From the NCBI GenBank assembly GCA_937877655.1, contig CALFJC010000032.1:1-29011 (forward strand): a stretch of DNA of 29,011 bases, in the 5' to 3' direction. Source of the stretch: an uncultured Selenomonadales bacterium. Lineage in GTDB: Bacteria > Bacillota > Negativicutes > Selenomonadales > Selenomonadaceae. Shown in pieces: positions 1 to 7,433 of this stretch (the stretch's first letter is position 1; each line of letters starts with the position of its first letter). The notes below the pieces were generated by a model. It saw only the letters and a list, made by a program, of their open reading frames with translations. It had not been told where the DNA came from and did not search any database. A program made the translations under genes and the position numbers.

Positions 1-2
1 AC

Positions 3-725
3 GCCTTTAAAGCCGACATTTTCATTTCAATCCATTGCAACGCGGGCGGCGGCAAAGGCGCGGAAACATATTACTCGACGGCGGCGGGAAAAGAATTGGC
101 GTCGGCGATACAGAATCAGCTGATAAGAAGTCTGCCGCTGGTGGACAGGGGAATAAAGACGGGGAATTTGTATGTGCTGAAACATACGCAAATGCCCGCG
201 GTATTGGTGGAGACGGCGTTTATCGACAACACATGGGACGCAATGCTTCTCAAAGAAAAAGAAGATGAATTTGCCCGAGCAATAGCGCGGGGCGTAACGG
301 ATTATGAAATGGTGGAACCTGCGCCTGACGTATTGGACGAGAAAGAATTCAGCGAGCATTTCAGTCCGAAGGAATTTGAATGTCACTGTTGCGGCGGGGG
401 CAGAGAAAAAATAAGTCCGCGGCTGATAGAACTTCTCGAAGAACTTCGCGGCAAGGCAAATGCTCCCGTTCATGTGAATTGCGGTTATCGATGTGAGAAA
501 CACAATCGGGAAGTGGGCGGGGTTGCGAACAGCCAACACGTCAAAGGTACGGCGGCAGACATAACCATTCCGCAGATAAGTTTTGTGCGGGCAATGGATT
601 TAGTCCGAGCCCTGCCCTTCGACGGCACGGGTTTTTATTCCCCGCTCTACGACGGCGGCGCGTGGTTCATTCACGTCGATTGTCGCGACGGCGGTATCGG
701 TTCCCATATCGAGTGGTTTGAATAA
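3..725 (+). CDS. Endolysin, N-acetylmuramoyl-L-alanine amidase plus M15 peptidase (5' partial)
   Basis: The frame is open from the window edge, so the N-terminus is missing. The first part shows Amidase_3 features: ISIHCNA, a zinc-ligand His motif, and AVLVETAFIDN, which carries the expected catalytic Glu. A second domain follows at about residues 115-240. It starts FSPKEFEC and carries the M15/VanY-type zinc motif SQHVKGTAAD and a C-terminal FIHVDCR. Such two-domain enzymes cut the amide bond and the peptide of peptidoglycan, and in phages act as endolysins. A terminator follows directly, so this is probably the last gene of the late/lysis operon. The TTG at 96 could be called as a start but would cut the amidase fold, so I read the gene as continuing upstream. 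Confidence 0.9.
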   Translation, partial: AFKADIFISIHCNAGGGKGAETYYSTAAGKELASAIQNQLIRSLPLVDRGIKTGNLYVLKHTQMPAVLVETAFIDNTWDAMLLKEKEDEFARAIARGVTDYEMVEPAPDVLDEKEFSEHFSPKEFECHCCGGGREKISPRLIELLEELRGKANAPVHVNCGYRCEKHNREVGGVANSQHVKGTAADITIPQISFVRAMDLVRALPFDGTGFYSPLYDGGAWFIHVDCRDGGIGSHIEWFE

Positions 726-747
726 TTTTTTTGTTGATGTTTAAATT

Positions 748-816
748 GCCATAACTACGTCTGTTGTTGATTTTAAGATTAGTGGTGGACGTGGTTATGG
801 CGTCTTTTTTTGTTTT
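748..816 (+). terminator. Terminator after endolysin gene
   Basis: Arms GCCATAACTACGTC (748-761) and GACGTGGTTATGGC (788-801) pair over 14 positions with one G-U pair. The loop is 26 nt, and a T-rich tract (802-816) follows. The position just after the endolysin stop fits intrinsic termination of the late operon. Confidence 0.75.
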
Positions 817-1160
817 GGTTGTGTCTTTGATTAAAATGTCGCGGTTATTATCTCCCTATAGAATTTTCTATCGCTTTTTAGGATTTAGATTAAGTTTTTT
901 TCGCATCTTTTAATTGGAGGTTTTTCTGACTTTTGGGTTGGGTGTTAATTTGATTTTTCCCTCTTTCACTTTCGTTTTTTTGATCTGGTATTTGGCGGGG
1001 AGAAATTTTTAGATTTGCTTTCAGTTTTTCAACAATGGTTTGACAACAGCAGTTCGGGCAAAAATTTTGCTACGCAAAATTCGGTTTTTGACTCCTTTTT
1101 TTTCGAGATTTTTTTGCTGTTTTGTAACAAAATGCTTTGGGATTTGTTTTACCCCCAATG

Positions 1161-1177
1161 CTGATAATAATTATCAG
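1161..1177. repeat. 17-bp perfect palindrome in the origin region
   Basis: CTGATAATAATTATCAG reads the same on both strands around a central base. It lies about 45 bp before the first iteron and about 245 bp before the rep start codon. It could bind a dimeric regulator or an origin factor; no partner can be named. Confidence 0.55.
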
Positions 1178-1219
1178 TGAAAAAAAGAAGTCTCGATGGC
1201 GTATTTATGCGGTGAAAAT

Positions 1220-1376
1220 GGCATTTCACTAGCTAAATTTTTTTTACTAGCTAGAAAATGTCACTAGGATTCGTAATGAAATCGATGACATTTCCCTAGC
1301 ATTCGTAATCTAAAAATCCGCGCATTCCACTAGCATTCGTAATGAAAATACACCTAGTATTGACAGCTTACCTAGT
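1220..1376. other. Iteron array, probable plasmid-type replication origin
   Basis: Three well-conserved copies share CTAG(C/G)ATTCGTAAT: 1262-1281, 1294-1313 and 1328-1347, all in the same orientation and 32-34 bp apart. A partial copy (CACTAGC) lies at 1227-1233, and CCTAG half-sites occur at 1353-1357 and 1371-1375, the last one inside the rep promoter spacer. Preceding bases are also partly conserved (CATTTC before CTAG). Flanking DNA is very AT-rich, with long T runs from 890 to 1140. Direct repeats immediately before a Rep_3-type gene are the classic layout of an iteron-regulated origin. Binding and unwinding are inferred. Confidence 0.75.
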
Positions 1377-1388
1377 GTTTTGTATAAT
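1360..1388 (+). promoter_or_regulatory. Promoter of the rep gene, overlapped by half-iteron
   Basis: TTGACA (1360-1365) and TATAAT (1383-1388) are both consensus and separated by exactly 17 bp. A CCTAG half-iteron lies within the spacer, so Rep binding could shut off its own transcription, as in many iteron plasmids. Confidence 0.8.
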
Positions 1389-1405
1389 GCCGTTGAGGTG
1401 ATTTT

Positions 1406-2743
1406 ATGAAAAAAGAAAAATCAGAAGAAACGGCTATCGTTCTCCGAAACGACGTTTATCAGAGCAATCCTCTGATTCAAGCTCGAAAAAAATTTGATCT
1501 CATGGGGCTGAGAATATTCATGTTGGGTTTGCGCGGGCTCAACCCCCATTTTTCAGAAAAGGACAAGTACTTTGACGCCGAGTTTAAAGAAATGTTTATA
1601 CCAACGAGCAAACTCACCGAGATTTTTGGCAACACTAAATATCTGGCGGAGTTGAAGCCCGCTTGCAAGAAACTCTTCGACGCGATTGTGGAGTTTAATT
1701 ATGCGGACGGCGGCTTTACTCTGTATCATCTGTTCCGAAGACTGAAATATATCGAAAACGACGGGCTTTATCTCCGATTCGAGGAGGAACTTCGCCCGTA
1801 TATTCTCGACCTGTTTCAAGCGCGAGGTTACACACGAATTAACGTCGAATATTTGTTTAAGCTGTCAAGCCCTTATGCCGTGAGATTGCTCGAATTGCTC
1901 CTGCAGTATCAAAACATCACAGAGTTTAAAGAATTAATGGAGATAAAGCGCAAATTGACGATTGAAGAACTTCGTTTTGCTTTGGACGTGCCCGAAAGTG
2001 CTTACAGCGACAGAATAGACAATTTTAGAAAATACGTTCTTGACGATCCGATAAAAGAAATAAACACGCGGACGCCTTATATCGTTCGATATGAGACCGT
2101 CAAGGAAGGGCGCAACGTCGTTGCCTTTGAATTCATTATGGACACATGCAAAGTGCCGAATGAACTCCCTGAAGGGTACGTCCCAAAATTCAGTCATGAC
2201 GCACTGAAGGCTCTTTGCGCTTTAGGTTTTACCGACAGAGTAGCGCGAGCAATTTTCTCGAAATGCCACGACGCGGCGGACTGCTTTTCAAGAATCAATC
2301 GGGCGCAAGCGGTTTTGGCTCGGAGCAAGAAACCTGTAAAAAATAAATTGGGCTTCCTGCGCAAGGCGATTGAGGAAGATTGGCAAGTCAACCGCGAAGA
2401 ATCATCGGAGCAAGAATTTGAAAAGAAAGAAATGCCGCCTAAAAAACGGAAGGCGGCAAGAAAACGCGAAGCCGTCATGGAAGAGGATCGCGTTGATGAT
2501 TCCATGACGCCCTTAGGAGAAATTTTCAAACCAAAGAAAGACGAGCAAACGGAAGATTCTGTTCCGACTAAGCCGCGGCAGATTAATATCGGCAGAAAAA
2601 AATTTGCCTACACTTTGGCAGAAACTTTTATGAAAGCCATCAGAAACAATCGGAACATTGCCGGCATAAAAGAAATTCTTCGCGAGGATTACAATCTGAC
2701 GATTGAAAAATTCGTTGAAGGTTGTACGAAACACGGGCTCTAA
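1406..2743 (+). CDS. Rep_3-family replication initiator
   Basis: 445 residues. The N-terminal half has the pattern of RepB/Rep_3 initiators: NPLIQARKKFDLMGLRIFML near the start, a second winged-helix-like segment at about 140-235 (LLELLLQYQ, then FRKYVLDDPIKEINTRTPY) and a closing strand VVAFEFIMD. The C-terminal 200 residues are a charged extension with a basic KKRKAARKR stretch, longer than in typical small plasmid Rep proteins. The ATG is preceded by GAGGTG at a good distance. It stands alone between its iterons and a bidirectional terminator. The protein should bind the upstream repeats to start replication and limit copy number. The family call is from pattern recognition. Confidence 0.8.
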   Translation: MKKEKSEETAIVLRNDVYQSNPLIQARKKFDLMGLRIFMLGLRGLNPHFSEKDKYFDAEFKEMFIPTSKLTEIFGNTKYLAELKPACKKLFDAIVEFNYADGGFTLYHLFRRLKYIENDGLYLRFEEELRPYILDLFQARGYTRINVEYLFKLSSPYAVRLLELLLQYQNITEFKELMEIKRKLTIEELRFALDVPESAYSDRIDNFRKYVLDDPIKEINTRTPYIVRYETVKEGRNVVAFEFIMDTCKVPNELPEGYVPKFSHDALKALCALGFTDRVARAIFSKCHDAADCFSRINRAQAVLARSKKPVKNKLGFLRKAIEEDWQVNREESSEQEFEKKEMPPKKRKAARKREAVMEEDRVDDSMTPLGEIFKPKKDEQTEDSVPTKPRQINIGRKKFAYTLAETFMKAIRNNRNIAGIKEILREDYNLTIEKFVEGCTKHGL

Positions 2744-2754
2744 GAAATGAAAAT

Positions 2755-2785
2755 AAAAAAACCCTCCGATTAGGAGGGCTTTTTG
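2755..2785. terminator. Bidirectional terminator between rep and the GIY-YIG gene
   Basis: CCCTCC (2762-2767) pairs with GGAGGG (2773-2778) around a 5-nt loop. The stem has A-rich sequence on its left and T5 on its right. It can therefore end both the plus-strand rep transcript and the minus-strand operon, whose last stop codon is at 2787. Confidence 0.85.
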
Positions 2786-2786
2786 T

Positions 2787-4475
2787 TTATGATTCTGCCG
2801 CCGACAAAGATTGATAATATTGCTCTGCCTGCATTGTCCGATTGAATTCTGCCGTCGGATCAAACTTCTCAACCAATCGTTCAAGCTCGTCTATCGAGAC
2901 TTTGAAAAATTCCTTGCGAAGATTTACTTTGTTCAATCGTCGCGAATCCAATGCTGTATGAAGTTCAGATTCAAGCTTGACCGCGTCTTCCGAGAAAATA
3001 AAACTGTGAACATCGAACTTGAAAGGAACACTCGCGTTGCCAAGCTCGTCTATCCGTTCTTGCGGGTCGAGCCGCCGAGTCATGCCGACTTTGAAAATAT
3101 CTGCGCCGAATGATCCAAGATTTGAGATAATGTAGACATAACCCGCCTTCCCATTTTGCAGACTGATTATTTCATCCTTCTTGGTCGACAATTCGGCAAG
3201 TTTCGTTTCCAATGCTTGTATCTTTTCTAACAAGGCTTGATTTTTTTCGTCGTCGTCCGTCGAATTTTTTTGCTCCAAAAGTTTTTCTATCTCGGCATTG
3301 TACTTAGATTCTTCACGTGTCATTTGTTCTTCCTGTTCTTTAAGGCGTCGTTGCTCTTCAGCTTCTTCGCGTATTTTCGCACGCAATTCAAGTTGCTCTT
3401 GCCGCGCCGCCTCACGCTTAACGTAATATTCATATTCAATTTTTACTGCGTCGATAAATAACGTCTCAATCTCGCCGATAAATTTTGCCAACGTCGAAGA
3501 AATTGTTTGATTGCCTTCGCGAGCTATATTCAGATATTTATTTGTCACGTCGCGAACGGCGGCAATCGAATCATCTAATTTGGTAAACGTCAGCGTGTAT
3601 AAAATATTTTGCAACTCGGCTCGAAGCGCGATAACCATCAGCCGATAAATCGCCCGATTCGTTTTTGTGGTATATCGCAATTCATAACGCGACAAAGTTT
3701 CTTCGATAATCTTTTCATTGTCGTTGAAGGCGCGGCGCAAATCTTTGTAATTCATACAATGCAACCTCAACATCACCGACGGCGCAAGACTTTCAATTTC
3801 TCGAATAAGATCCGGCAGGAGATTTATCATTTGTTCCGCTTGGTTAGGAATTCCCGATAAATAAATTTTTACGGCATTGTTGACGCTCTTGCGAAGTCTC
3901 ATCAGCTTATCTATTTTTTCAATCTGCGCGGACTCTTTTTTTCGGAGCTCGCCGAGTTTGTTTTTTATCGCCTCAATTTCGTTCATGTAAATTTCCCGTT
4001 TATCAATTTCGGCTTGAATGCGCGCCAATTTATTTTTGCCCAATTCCTCTGCCCGCGACATTTCCAAATTTAAATCCCATAACTGCCGCTCGGCAACTTG
4101 AATTTTTTTATCAACAGTTGCTTGAGTTTCGGCAAGAATTTTTTGCGCGTCAATCTTCGCCGCGTCGATAATTTCATTTGCCCGTGCCTGCGCTGATTTT
4201 ATTATTTCGTCGGCTTGAGTTTCTGCTTCGGTAATAATTTTCCCCTTCGCCGCGTGCAAGCTCTCAAATTCATCGACAAAAGTTGTCATCCGCTCACAGT
4301 ATGAAGAAAAATTTTTGCTTTTCTTCCAAATTAACAATCCAACCAATAATCCGACGAAAGGCACAATCGCCGCGAGCATGGCGAGAGAAATTAAAACGAT
4401 TGCCCGTAAATAAAACGGCTCGTTGTATTTTATCATTTCCTTTATTGTGACGATCGAATTAAAATTTTTCTCCAT
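2787..4475 (-). CDS. Membrane-anchored coiled-coil protein with DUF4041-like and GIY-YIG (T5orf172) domains
   Basis: 562 residues. One hydrophobic segment lies at about 23-50 (YLRAIVLISL to LLIWKK). Long Ala/Glu-rich helices follow (about 75-185), then a DUF4041-like region (about 190-335), a second coiled coil (about 340-440) and a C-terminal GIY-YIG domain at about 445-530. In that domain YVYI, FKVGMT, an Arg (RLDPQERI), the Glu of KLESELH and RKEFFKV are in the expected order, so the nuclease looks intact. AAGGAGG lies 7 nt before the ATG, and an 8-bp inverted repeat (4490-4497/4506-4513) lies beside it. DUF4041 plus GIY-YIG proteins include a membrane nuclease that blocks incoming phage DNA (reported as SNIPE, from memory). 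Superinfection exclusion by the lysogen is therefore a reasonable inference. No activity can be shown here. Confidence 0.75.
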   Translation of the reverse strand: MEKNFNSIVTIKEMIKYNEPFYLRAIVLISLAMLAAIVPFVGLLVGLLIWKKSKNFSSYCERMTTFVDEFESLHAAKGKIITEAETQADEIIKSAQARANEIIDAAKIDAQKILAETQATVDKKIQVAERQLWDLNLEMSRAEELGKNKLARIQAEIDKREIYMNEIEAIKNKLGELRKKESAQIEKIDKLMRLRKSVNNAVKIYLSGIPNQAEQMINLLPDLIREIESLAPSVMLRLHCMNYKDLRRAFNDNEKIIEETLSRYELRYTTKTNRAIYRLMVIALRAELQNILYTLTFTKLDDSIAAVRDVTNKYLNIAREGNQTISSTLAKFIGEIETLFIDAVKIEYEYYVKREAARQEQLELRAKIREEAEEQRRLKEQEEQMTREESKYNAEIEKLLEQKNSTDDDEKNQALLEKIQALETKLAELSTKKDEIISLQNGKAGYVYIISNLGSFGADIFKVGMTRRLDPQERIDELGNASVPFKFDVHSFIFSEDAVKLESELHTALDSRRLNKVNLRKEFFKVSIDELERLVEKFDPTAEFNRTMQAEQYYQSLSAAES

Positions 4476-4512
4476 ATCGGAGCCTCCTTAAAACGGACAT
4501 CGATTTCCGTTT

Positions 4513-4758
4513 TCAATCTTCTTTTGCGGTCAGTGTGACTTTGTGGCATTGCTTGTTATGGTTTCCTATTTGAACTGCCGCATTGTTCCCGACGTTCAAA
4601 GAAAATTTTTTGCCGTCCGTGAAAAAATCTAAATCGGCATCGTGCAAATGAGAAATTGCCTGCAAAGCCAGTTGCTTTTCACTCGGCAACAATCGGCGAT
4701 AAAATTCAACCAGCTTTATCTCGTCTTCGCTGAGCGTCATTATTTCGACTTCGCTCAT
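4513..4758 (-). CDS. Small protein with C-terminal VGNN-type motif, unknown function
   Basis: 81 residues, starting at the ATG at 4758, which has GGAG 9 nt upstream; an upstream in-frame start lacks this site. The N-terminal half is acidic and helical (LSEDEIKLVEFYRRLLPSEKQLALQAI). The C-terminal half carries SLNVGNNAAVQIGNHNKQ, a short Gly-Asn repeat of alternating strands. A matching stretch occurs in the protein encoded at 7417-7638. It sits between the repressor and the GIY-YIG gene in the same direction, so it is probably co-transcribed with the latter. Function unknown; a small regulator or partner of the membrane protein is possible but unsupported. Confidence 0.7.
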   Translation of the reverse strand: MSEVEIMTLSEDEIKLVEFYRRLLPSEKQLALQAISHLHDADLDFFTDGKKFSLNVGNNAAVQIGNHNKQCHKVTLTAKED

Positions 4759-4780
4759 TATAATCACTCTCCAAAACAAA

Positions 4781-4823
4781 AATCACTCTGCCAATTCTGC
4801 CGAGTGATTTTATAATTTTTTTT
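4781..4823 (-). terminator. Hairpin terminator after the repressor gene
   Basis: AATCACTC (4781-4788) pairs with GAGTGATT (4802-4809). On the minus strand the stem is followed by a short T-rich run, and on the plus strand by TTTTATAATTTTTTTT, so it could work both ways. It may let some transcription through to the two downstream minus-strand genes. Confidence 0.6.
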
Positions 4824-4867
4824 GCCTGAACGCAAATTTGTTTACTCTTTTTTCGCGTTTTGCAAAT

Positions 4868-5371
4868 TTACCCAGTTTCGCTTGATGAATCTTCCACATA
4901 AGGGCTCACGCCCCTTTTCAAATTTTCAAGCTCCTTTTGCTGGTTAGCTATTGACTGTTCAAGATCGCGAATTCGATTTTCTTTTTGTTCGTTCTCCGCT
5001 TGAGCTTCGATAGTTATCACCAAGCGAAATGCCCAGTCAATGACAGCTTTGCGAGCTGGGCGCGGCAAATCGATTATAGAGGCGATTAATGCTTTTTCTT
5101 CGTCATTCAGCCCCTTCTCCTCCGCCAGTAAGTCAAGGAAGTCTTTTTCGGGCGGCGGATTGTACATTTTACCTTCGCCTGTTTCAAGCCATTGCGGATT
5201 AACATTGAAGGTACGACAGATAAGTTCAAAATTACGTGGGGATAAGCTGTTTACCCCGCTTTCAATATGCCCTATCGCCCTTTGACTTATTTTTATTTTC
5301 TCGCCAAAAGCCGCCTGACTTAATTTTTGATCCATACGCAATTCTTTTACTCGCTCGTTTTTCGTCCCCAT
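4868..5371 (-). CDS. CI-like XRE-family repressor
   Basis: 167 residues. A canonical HTH_3 domain spans about 5-62: VKELRMDQKLSQAAFGEKIKISQRAIGHIESG, with the usual Q-A-A-F turn and E-S-G end. A linker follows, then a helical/coiled-coil tail (about 125-155) probably used for dimer contacts. There is no S24 peptidase domain, so RecA-stimulated self-cleavage is unlikely and induction must use another route, for example the antirepressor at 19244-20023. GGGGGTGATAAA precedes the ATG. A consensus promoter (5396-5424) reads into it, and palindromic operators lie in the divergent early promoter. This is the likely master lysogeny repressor. Confidence 0.88.
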   Translation of the reverse strand: MGTKNERVKELRMDQKLSQAAFGEKIKISQRAIGHIESGVNSLSPRNFELICRTFNVNPQWLETGEGKMYNPPPEKDFLDLLAEEKGLNDEEKALIASIIDLPRPARKAVIDWAFRLVITIEAQAENEQKENRIRDLEQSIANQQKELENLKRGVSPYVEDSSSETG

Positions 5372-5395
5372 TTTATCACCCCCTTTTCGTTAATA

Positions 5396-5424
5396 ATTGT
5401 AGACTTTAATACTAAAGATGTCAA
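5396..5424 (-). promoter_or_regulatory. Repressor promoter (minus strand)
   Basis: On the minus strand TTGACA (5424-5419) and TACAAT (5401-5396) are separated by 17 bp and lie just upstream of the repressor ribosome binding site. The spacer holds the small inverted repeat CTTTAATACTAAAG. Confidence 0.8.
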
Positions 5425-5465
5425 GAAATATTCTAGGACAGACAAAAATAACTTTATGATTAGTA

Positions 5466-5521
5466 TTGACTTTAAGAATTAAATTCTTTATAATGCTTAA
5501 GATTAAGGATTAAATTCTTAA
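5466..5521 (+). promoter_or_regulatory. Early rightward promoter with repressor operators
   Basis: TTGACT (5466-5471) and TATAAT (5489-5494) have a 17-bp spacer. The spacer is nearly filled by the palindrome AAGAATTAAATTCTT (5474-5488). A second copy, TTAAGGATTAAATTCTTAA (5503-5521), with one mismatch between its arms, covers the start of transcription. Two matching operators in this place would let the CI-like repressor block polymerase. Which protein binds is inferred from adjacency. Confidence 0.82.
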
Positions 5522-5535
5522 AGGAGGTAAAAAAA

Positions 5536-5715
5536 ATGCCTGATGACAAGAAACTTACAGACGACGAGAAGCGCATAATTTACGAACTTACTGATAAGCT
5601 TATCGCAACAAGTGATGAGAAAAAAACCGTTCGCGCTGAATTGTTCAATCGCCTTTCAACGCTTGTTGAAGGCGTGAAACTCGGTCTCAGCAGTAAAACG
5701 CCAACGACGGTTTAA
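5536..5715 (+). CDS. Small early protein, unknown
   Basis: 59 residues (MPDDKKLTDDEKRIIYELTD... to SSKTPTTV). AAGGAGG lies 9 nt before the ATG. It is the first gene after the divergent early promoter, a place often taken by a Cro- or excision-type regulator, but the sequence shows no clear helix-turn-helix. It is short, charged and mostly helical. Function unknown. Confidence 0.7.
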   Translation: MPDDKKLTDDEKRIIYELTDKLIATSDEKKTVRAELFNRLSTLVEGVKLGLSSKTPTTV

Positions 5716-5750
5716 TGTTGACTTGATACTCGTCACTCGGAGGATTCATC

Positions 5751-5972
5751 GTGATTTGCAAAGCTTGTAAGAAAACGTTTAAGCCGGTGGACAACCAGCA
5801 CCCGCACCAAAAGTTTTGTTCGGAGAAATGCCGCAGGCGGTATCAGCGACTTAAGCCGTTGCGGGAACTCGAAGAGCAAGAATGGTTTGAAGAAGAATGG
5901 GCGGCATGGAAGCGCGATTTTGCGGCAGGGAAGACGCAATCAAATGGAGGACGCTATGAAAGAGTTGATTAA
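5751..5972 (+). CDS. Small single zinc-ribbon protein
   Basis: 73 residues from a GTG start preceded by GGAGG. The N-terminus has the four-Cys pattern CKACKKTF...KFCSEKCRRRYQ (CxxC then CxxxC), a treble-clef/zinc-ribbon knuckle. A Glu/Trp-rich helix follows (LEEQEWFEEEWAAWKRDF). The same knuckle recurs in the genes at 6573, 11894 and 25900. Such small phage proteins may bind nucleic acid or host proteins; the actual partner is unknown. Its 3' end overlaps the next small gene by 17 bp. Confidence 0.75.
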   Translation: MICKACKKTFKPVDNQHPHQKFCSEKCRRRYQRLKPLRELEEQEWFEEEWAAWKRDFAAGKTQSNGGRYERVD

Positions 5973-6063
5973 GGGATTTGCGCCGCTGTGGGTCGGCGGT
6001 TTCGCAATCGGTTTTGCAGGCGGAATTATCGCCTTCGCGTGGGCTTATTTGTCCCTGCTTTAA
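5956..6063 (+). CDS. 35-residue single-span membrane peptide
   Basis: The ATG follows GGAGG by 5 nt. The product begins MKELIKGFAP and is then almost wholly hydrophobic (LWVGGFAIGFAGGIIAFAWA and on), enough for one membrane span, and ends LSLL. It overlaps the zinc-ribbon gene upstream. Small early phage membrane peptides can affect the host envelope; nothing specific can be said. Confidence 0.55.
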   Translation: MKELIKGFAPLWVGGFAIGFAGGIIAFAWAYLSLL

Positions 6064-6088
6064 TGAAGTGGACATTTAGGAGGGGAAA

Positions 6089-6361
6089 ATGCTTAGAAAA
6101 ACGGACAAGAAATTCTTCGGATTGCCGGGCAGATACATCGCCGTCTTCAATTTTCAAAACGACGGGACGAAACCCGCCGAAGTGTTTCACAACTTTGAAG
6201 AAATTCGCGACATCGAAAATTTTATCCTTGCGGCGATATTGGACTACACAGACGCAATCGGCGTTAAGCCGCAGGATTATCTCAAAAAGTTGATGACAGA
6301 GGCGGACTGGCTGGAGTGCAACGGCGTCCTCAAAGAACACAGCGGCTTTAGAAAGGAGTAA
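6089..6361 (+). CDS. Hypothetical early protein
   Basis: 90 residues, with AGGAGGGG shortly before the ATG. Mixed alpha/beta composition (GRYIAVFNF, then acidic helices such as FEEIRDIENFILAAILDY). No motif recognised. It lies in a tight run of small early genes; the next gene begins 3 nt after its stop. Confidence 0.7.
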   Translation: MLRKTDKKFFGLPGRYIAVFNFQNDGTKPAEVFHNFEEIRDIENFILAAILDYTDAIGVKPQDYLKKLMTEADWLECNGVLKEHSGFRKE

Positions 6362-6364
6362 AAA

Positions 6365-6568
6365 ATGCTTATCGTCAATCAAACAGGCGACACGATTTAC
6401 AACATGGCGTATATCGACAGAATTGCTCGCGACGGTTGCCAAATTTCCGTCAACGAGAATCCGTTTAACGAAAAAATTTACGAAGGCGAAAATGCGGCGG
6501 TCATGTTCGAGGCGATAATTGAGGCGGCGTCGACGGGCGCGCAGGTTATCAGATTGGATAAGGAGTAA
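6365..6568 (+). CDS. Hypothetical early protein
   Basis: 67 residues. AAAGGAG precedes the ATG. It has short beta-type segments (MLIVNQTGDTIYNMAYID) and an Ala-rich helix near the C-terminus (AAVMFEAIIEAAS). The pattern of hydrophobic strands, IYEGENAAVMFEAI and a closing RLDKE resembles small phage proteins of unknown role. Its final codons supply the AAGGAG site used by the next gene. Confidence 0.68.
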   Translation: MLIVNQTGDTIYNMAYIDRIARDGCQISVNENPFNEKIYEGENAAVMFEAIIEAASTGAQVIRLDKE

Positions 6569-6572
6569 GTCA

Positions 6573-6809
6573 TTGGTTTGCAAAGAATGCGGGCGGGAAT
6601 TTACCGCGCCGAGCAGACGCTTTGAATATTGCTCGGACGAATGTCGCAAGGCGGCGTCGAACAGGCAATTGCGGGAACGGCGCGCAAATCGGACGCCCGA
6701 ACAAAGAGCGGCAGACAATGCGAAATTCCGCGAATATCACCAAAGACCCGAAGTAAAGGCGAGATGCCGCAAATATCACCGTGAATATTATTGGAGGCAC
6801 AAATGGTAA
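6573..6809 (+). CDS. Small zinc-ribbon, Arg-rich protein
   Basis: 78 residues if translation starts at the TTG at 6573. GGAG lies 7 nt upstream, and this start puts CKECGREF right at the N-terminus; a longer in-frame extension has no ribosome site. CKEC...YCSDECRKAA forms a four-Cys knuckle. The rest is strongly basic (RQLRERRANRTPEQR, then HREYYWRHKW), suggesting nucleic-acid contact. It overlaps the following YopX-like gene by 7 bp. Confidence 0.7.
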   Translation: MVCKECGREFTAPSRRFEYCSDECRKAASNRQLRERRANRTPEQRAADNAKFREYHQRPEVKARCRKYHREYYWRHKW

Positions 6810-7144
6810 GAACAATTAAATTCAGAGGGACTGACGCATTGAACAAACCGTTTTACGGCGTCGGAGCATTTGAATACGGCGGAAAATATTACGTCGTAAT
6901 TCGCTCGGACAGAATCACAATGGCGTTGCAGAGCGGTTCGGAACCTGTTCAACTTATCGGGCTCGACAAGAACGGCGCGGAAGTCTACGAGGGCGACAAA
7001 GTGATCCGCGAAACGTTTATCGACGACGAGGGCAACGAACACGAAGTGTTGGAGGCATTTCCAATGGCGGCGACGTTTGAAGATTTTTCGGCGATTGAAA
7101 ACGGCGAGATTATGAAAGTGAAGGTTGGAAATGAAAACGATTAA
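6803..7144 (+). CDS. YopX-like protein
   Basis: 113 residues. The start at 6803 is fixed by GGAGG at 6793-6797. It opens MVRTIKFRGTD and carries the hallmark LIGLDKNGAEVYEGDKV, typical of the YopX domain found in Bacillota phages. The role of YopX is not known. The last 60 codons are nearly identical at DNA level to the end of the gene at 7661. The stop overlaps the next YopX-like start. Confidence 0.85.
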   Translation: MVRTIKFRGTDALNKPFYGVGAFEYGGKYYVVIRSDRITMALQSGSEPVQLIGLDKNGAEVYEGDKVIRETFIDDEGNEHEVLEAFPMAATFEDFSAIENGEIMKVKVGNEND

Positions 7145-7153
7145 ATTCAAAGG
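6971..7153 (+). repeat. Direct repeat, copy 1 (183 bp)
   Basis: Matches 7856-8038 at an offset of 885 bp, with about 4 differences over 183 positions by eye. It covers the 3' part of one YopX-like gene plus the first codons of the next, so the repeat spans a gene junction. Confidence 0.9.
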
Positions 7154-7433
7154 TGTCGAAGTCGGCACGGGCAAAGTTGTATACGGCGATTTCCTTAACG
7201 GCGCGTCTGGTAAGCTCATATACGAACATAGAGGCACACTGCCTGCGCGGTACGTAGAGCCCGAGAGCGTCCGCCAAATGGTCGGTTACGACAAAAACGG
7301 CAACGAGATTTACGAAGGCGACACAATCATTATCGACGACAAAGGCGAGATGACAGTCGGGGAAATTCTTCCGCCGCAGTATCTGAAATTCGGAGTGTTG
7401 AAAGGCAACAGCGATTATGAAAGTAACAGTTAA
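7131..7433 (+). CDS. YopX-like protein
   Basis: 100 residues, starting MKTIKFKGVEVGTGKVVYGD. It contains VEPESVRQMVGYDKNGNEIYEGDTI, the YopX signature, and a short GEILPPQYL tail. The ATG overlaps the previous gene by 14 bp. It is the partner of the gene at 8016, which begins with almost the same nucleotides because the duplicated block extends into it. Function unknown. Confidence 0.82.
   Translation: MKTIKFKGVEVGTGKVVYGDFLNGASGKLIYEHRGTLPARYVEPESVRQMVGYDKNGNEIYEGDTIIIDDKGEMTVGEILPPQYLKFGVLKGNSDYESNS

Noticed and set aside
1220..1376. CRISPR-like spacing of the CTAG repeats
   Set aside because: Repeats are short, spacers are AT-rich and only about 12-14 nt beyond the repeat, and no cas genes are near; the position before a Rep gene fits iterons.
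6026..6718. 230-residue minus-strand open frame
   Set aside because: It lies antisense to three plus-strand genes with good ribosome sites; Arg/Cys-rich composition is typical of a shadow frame.
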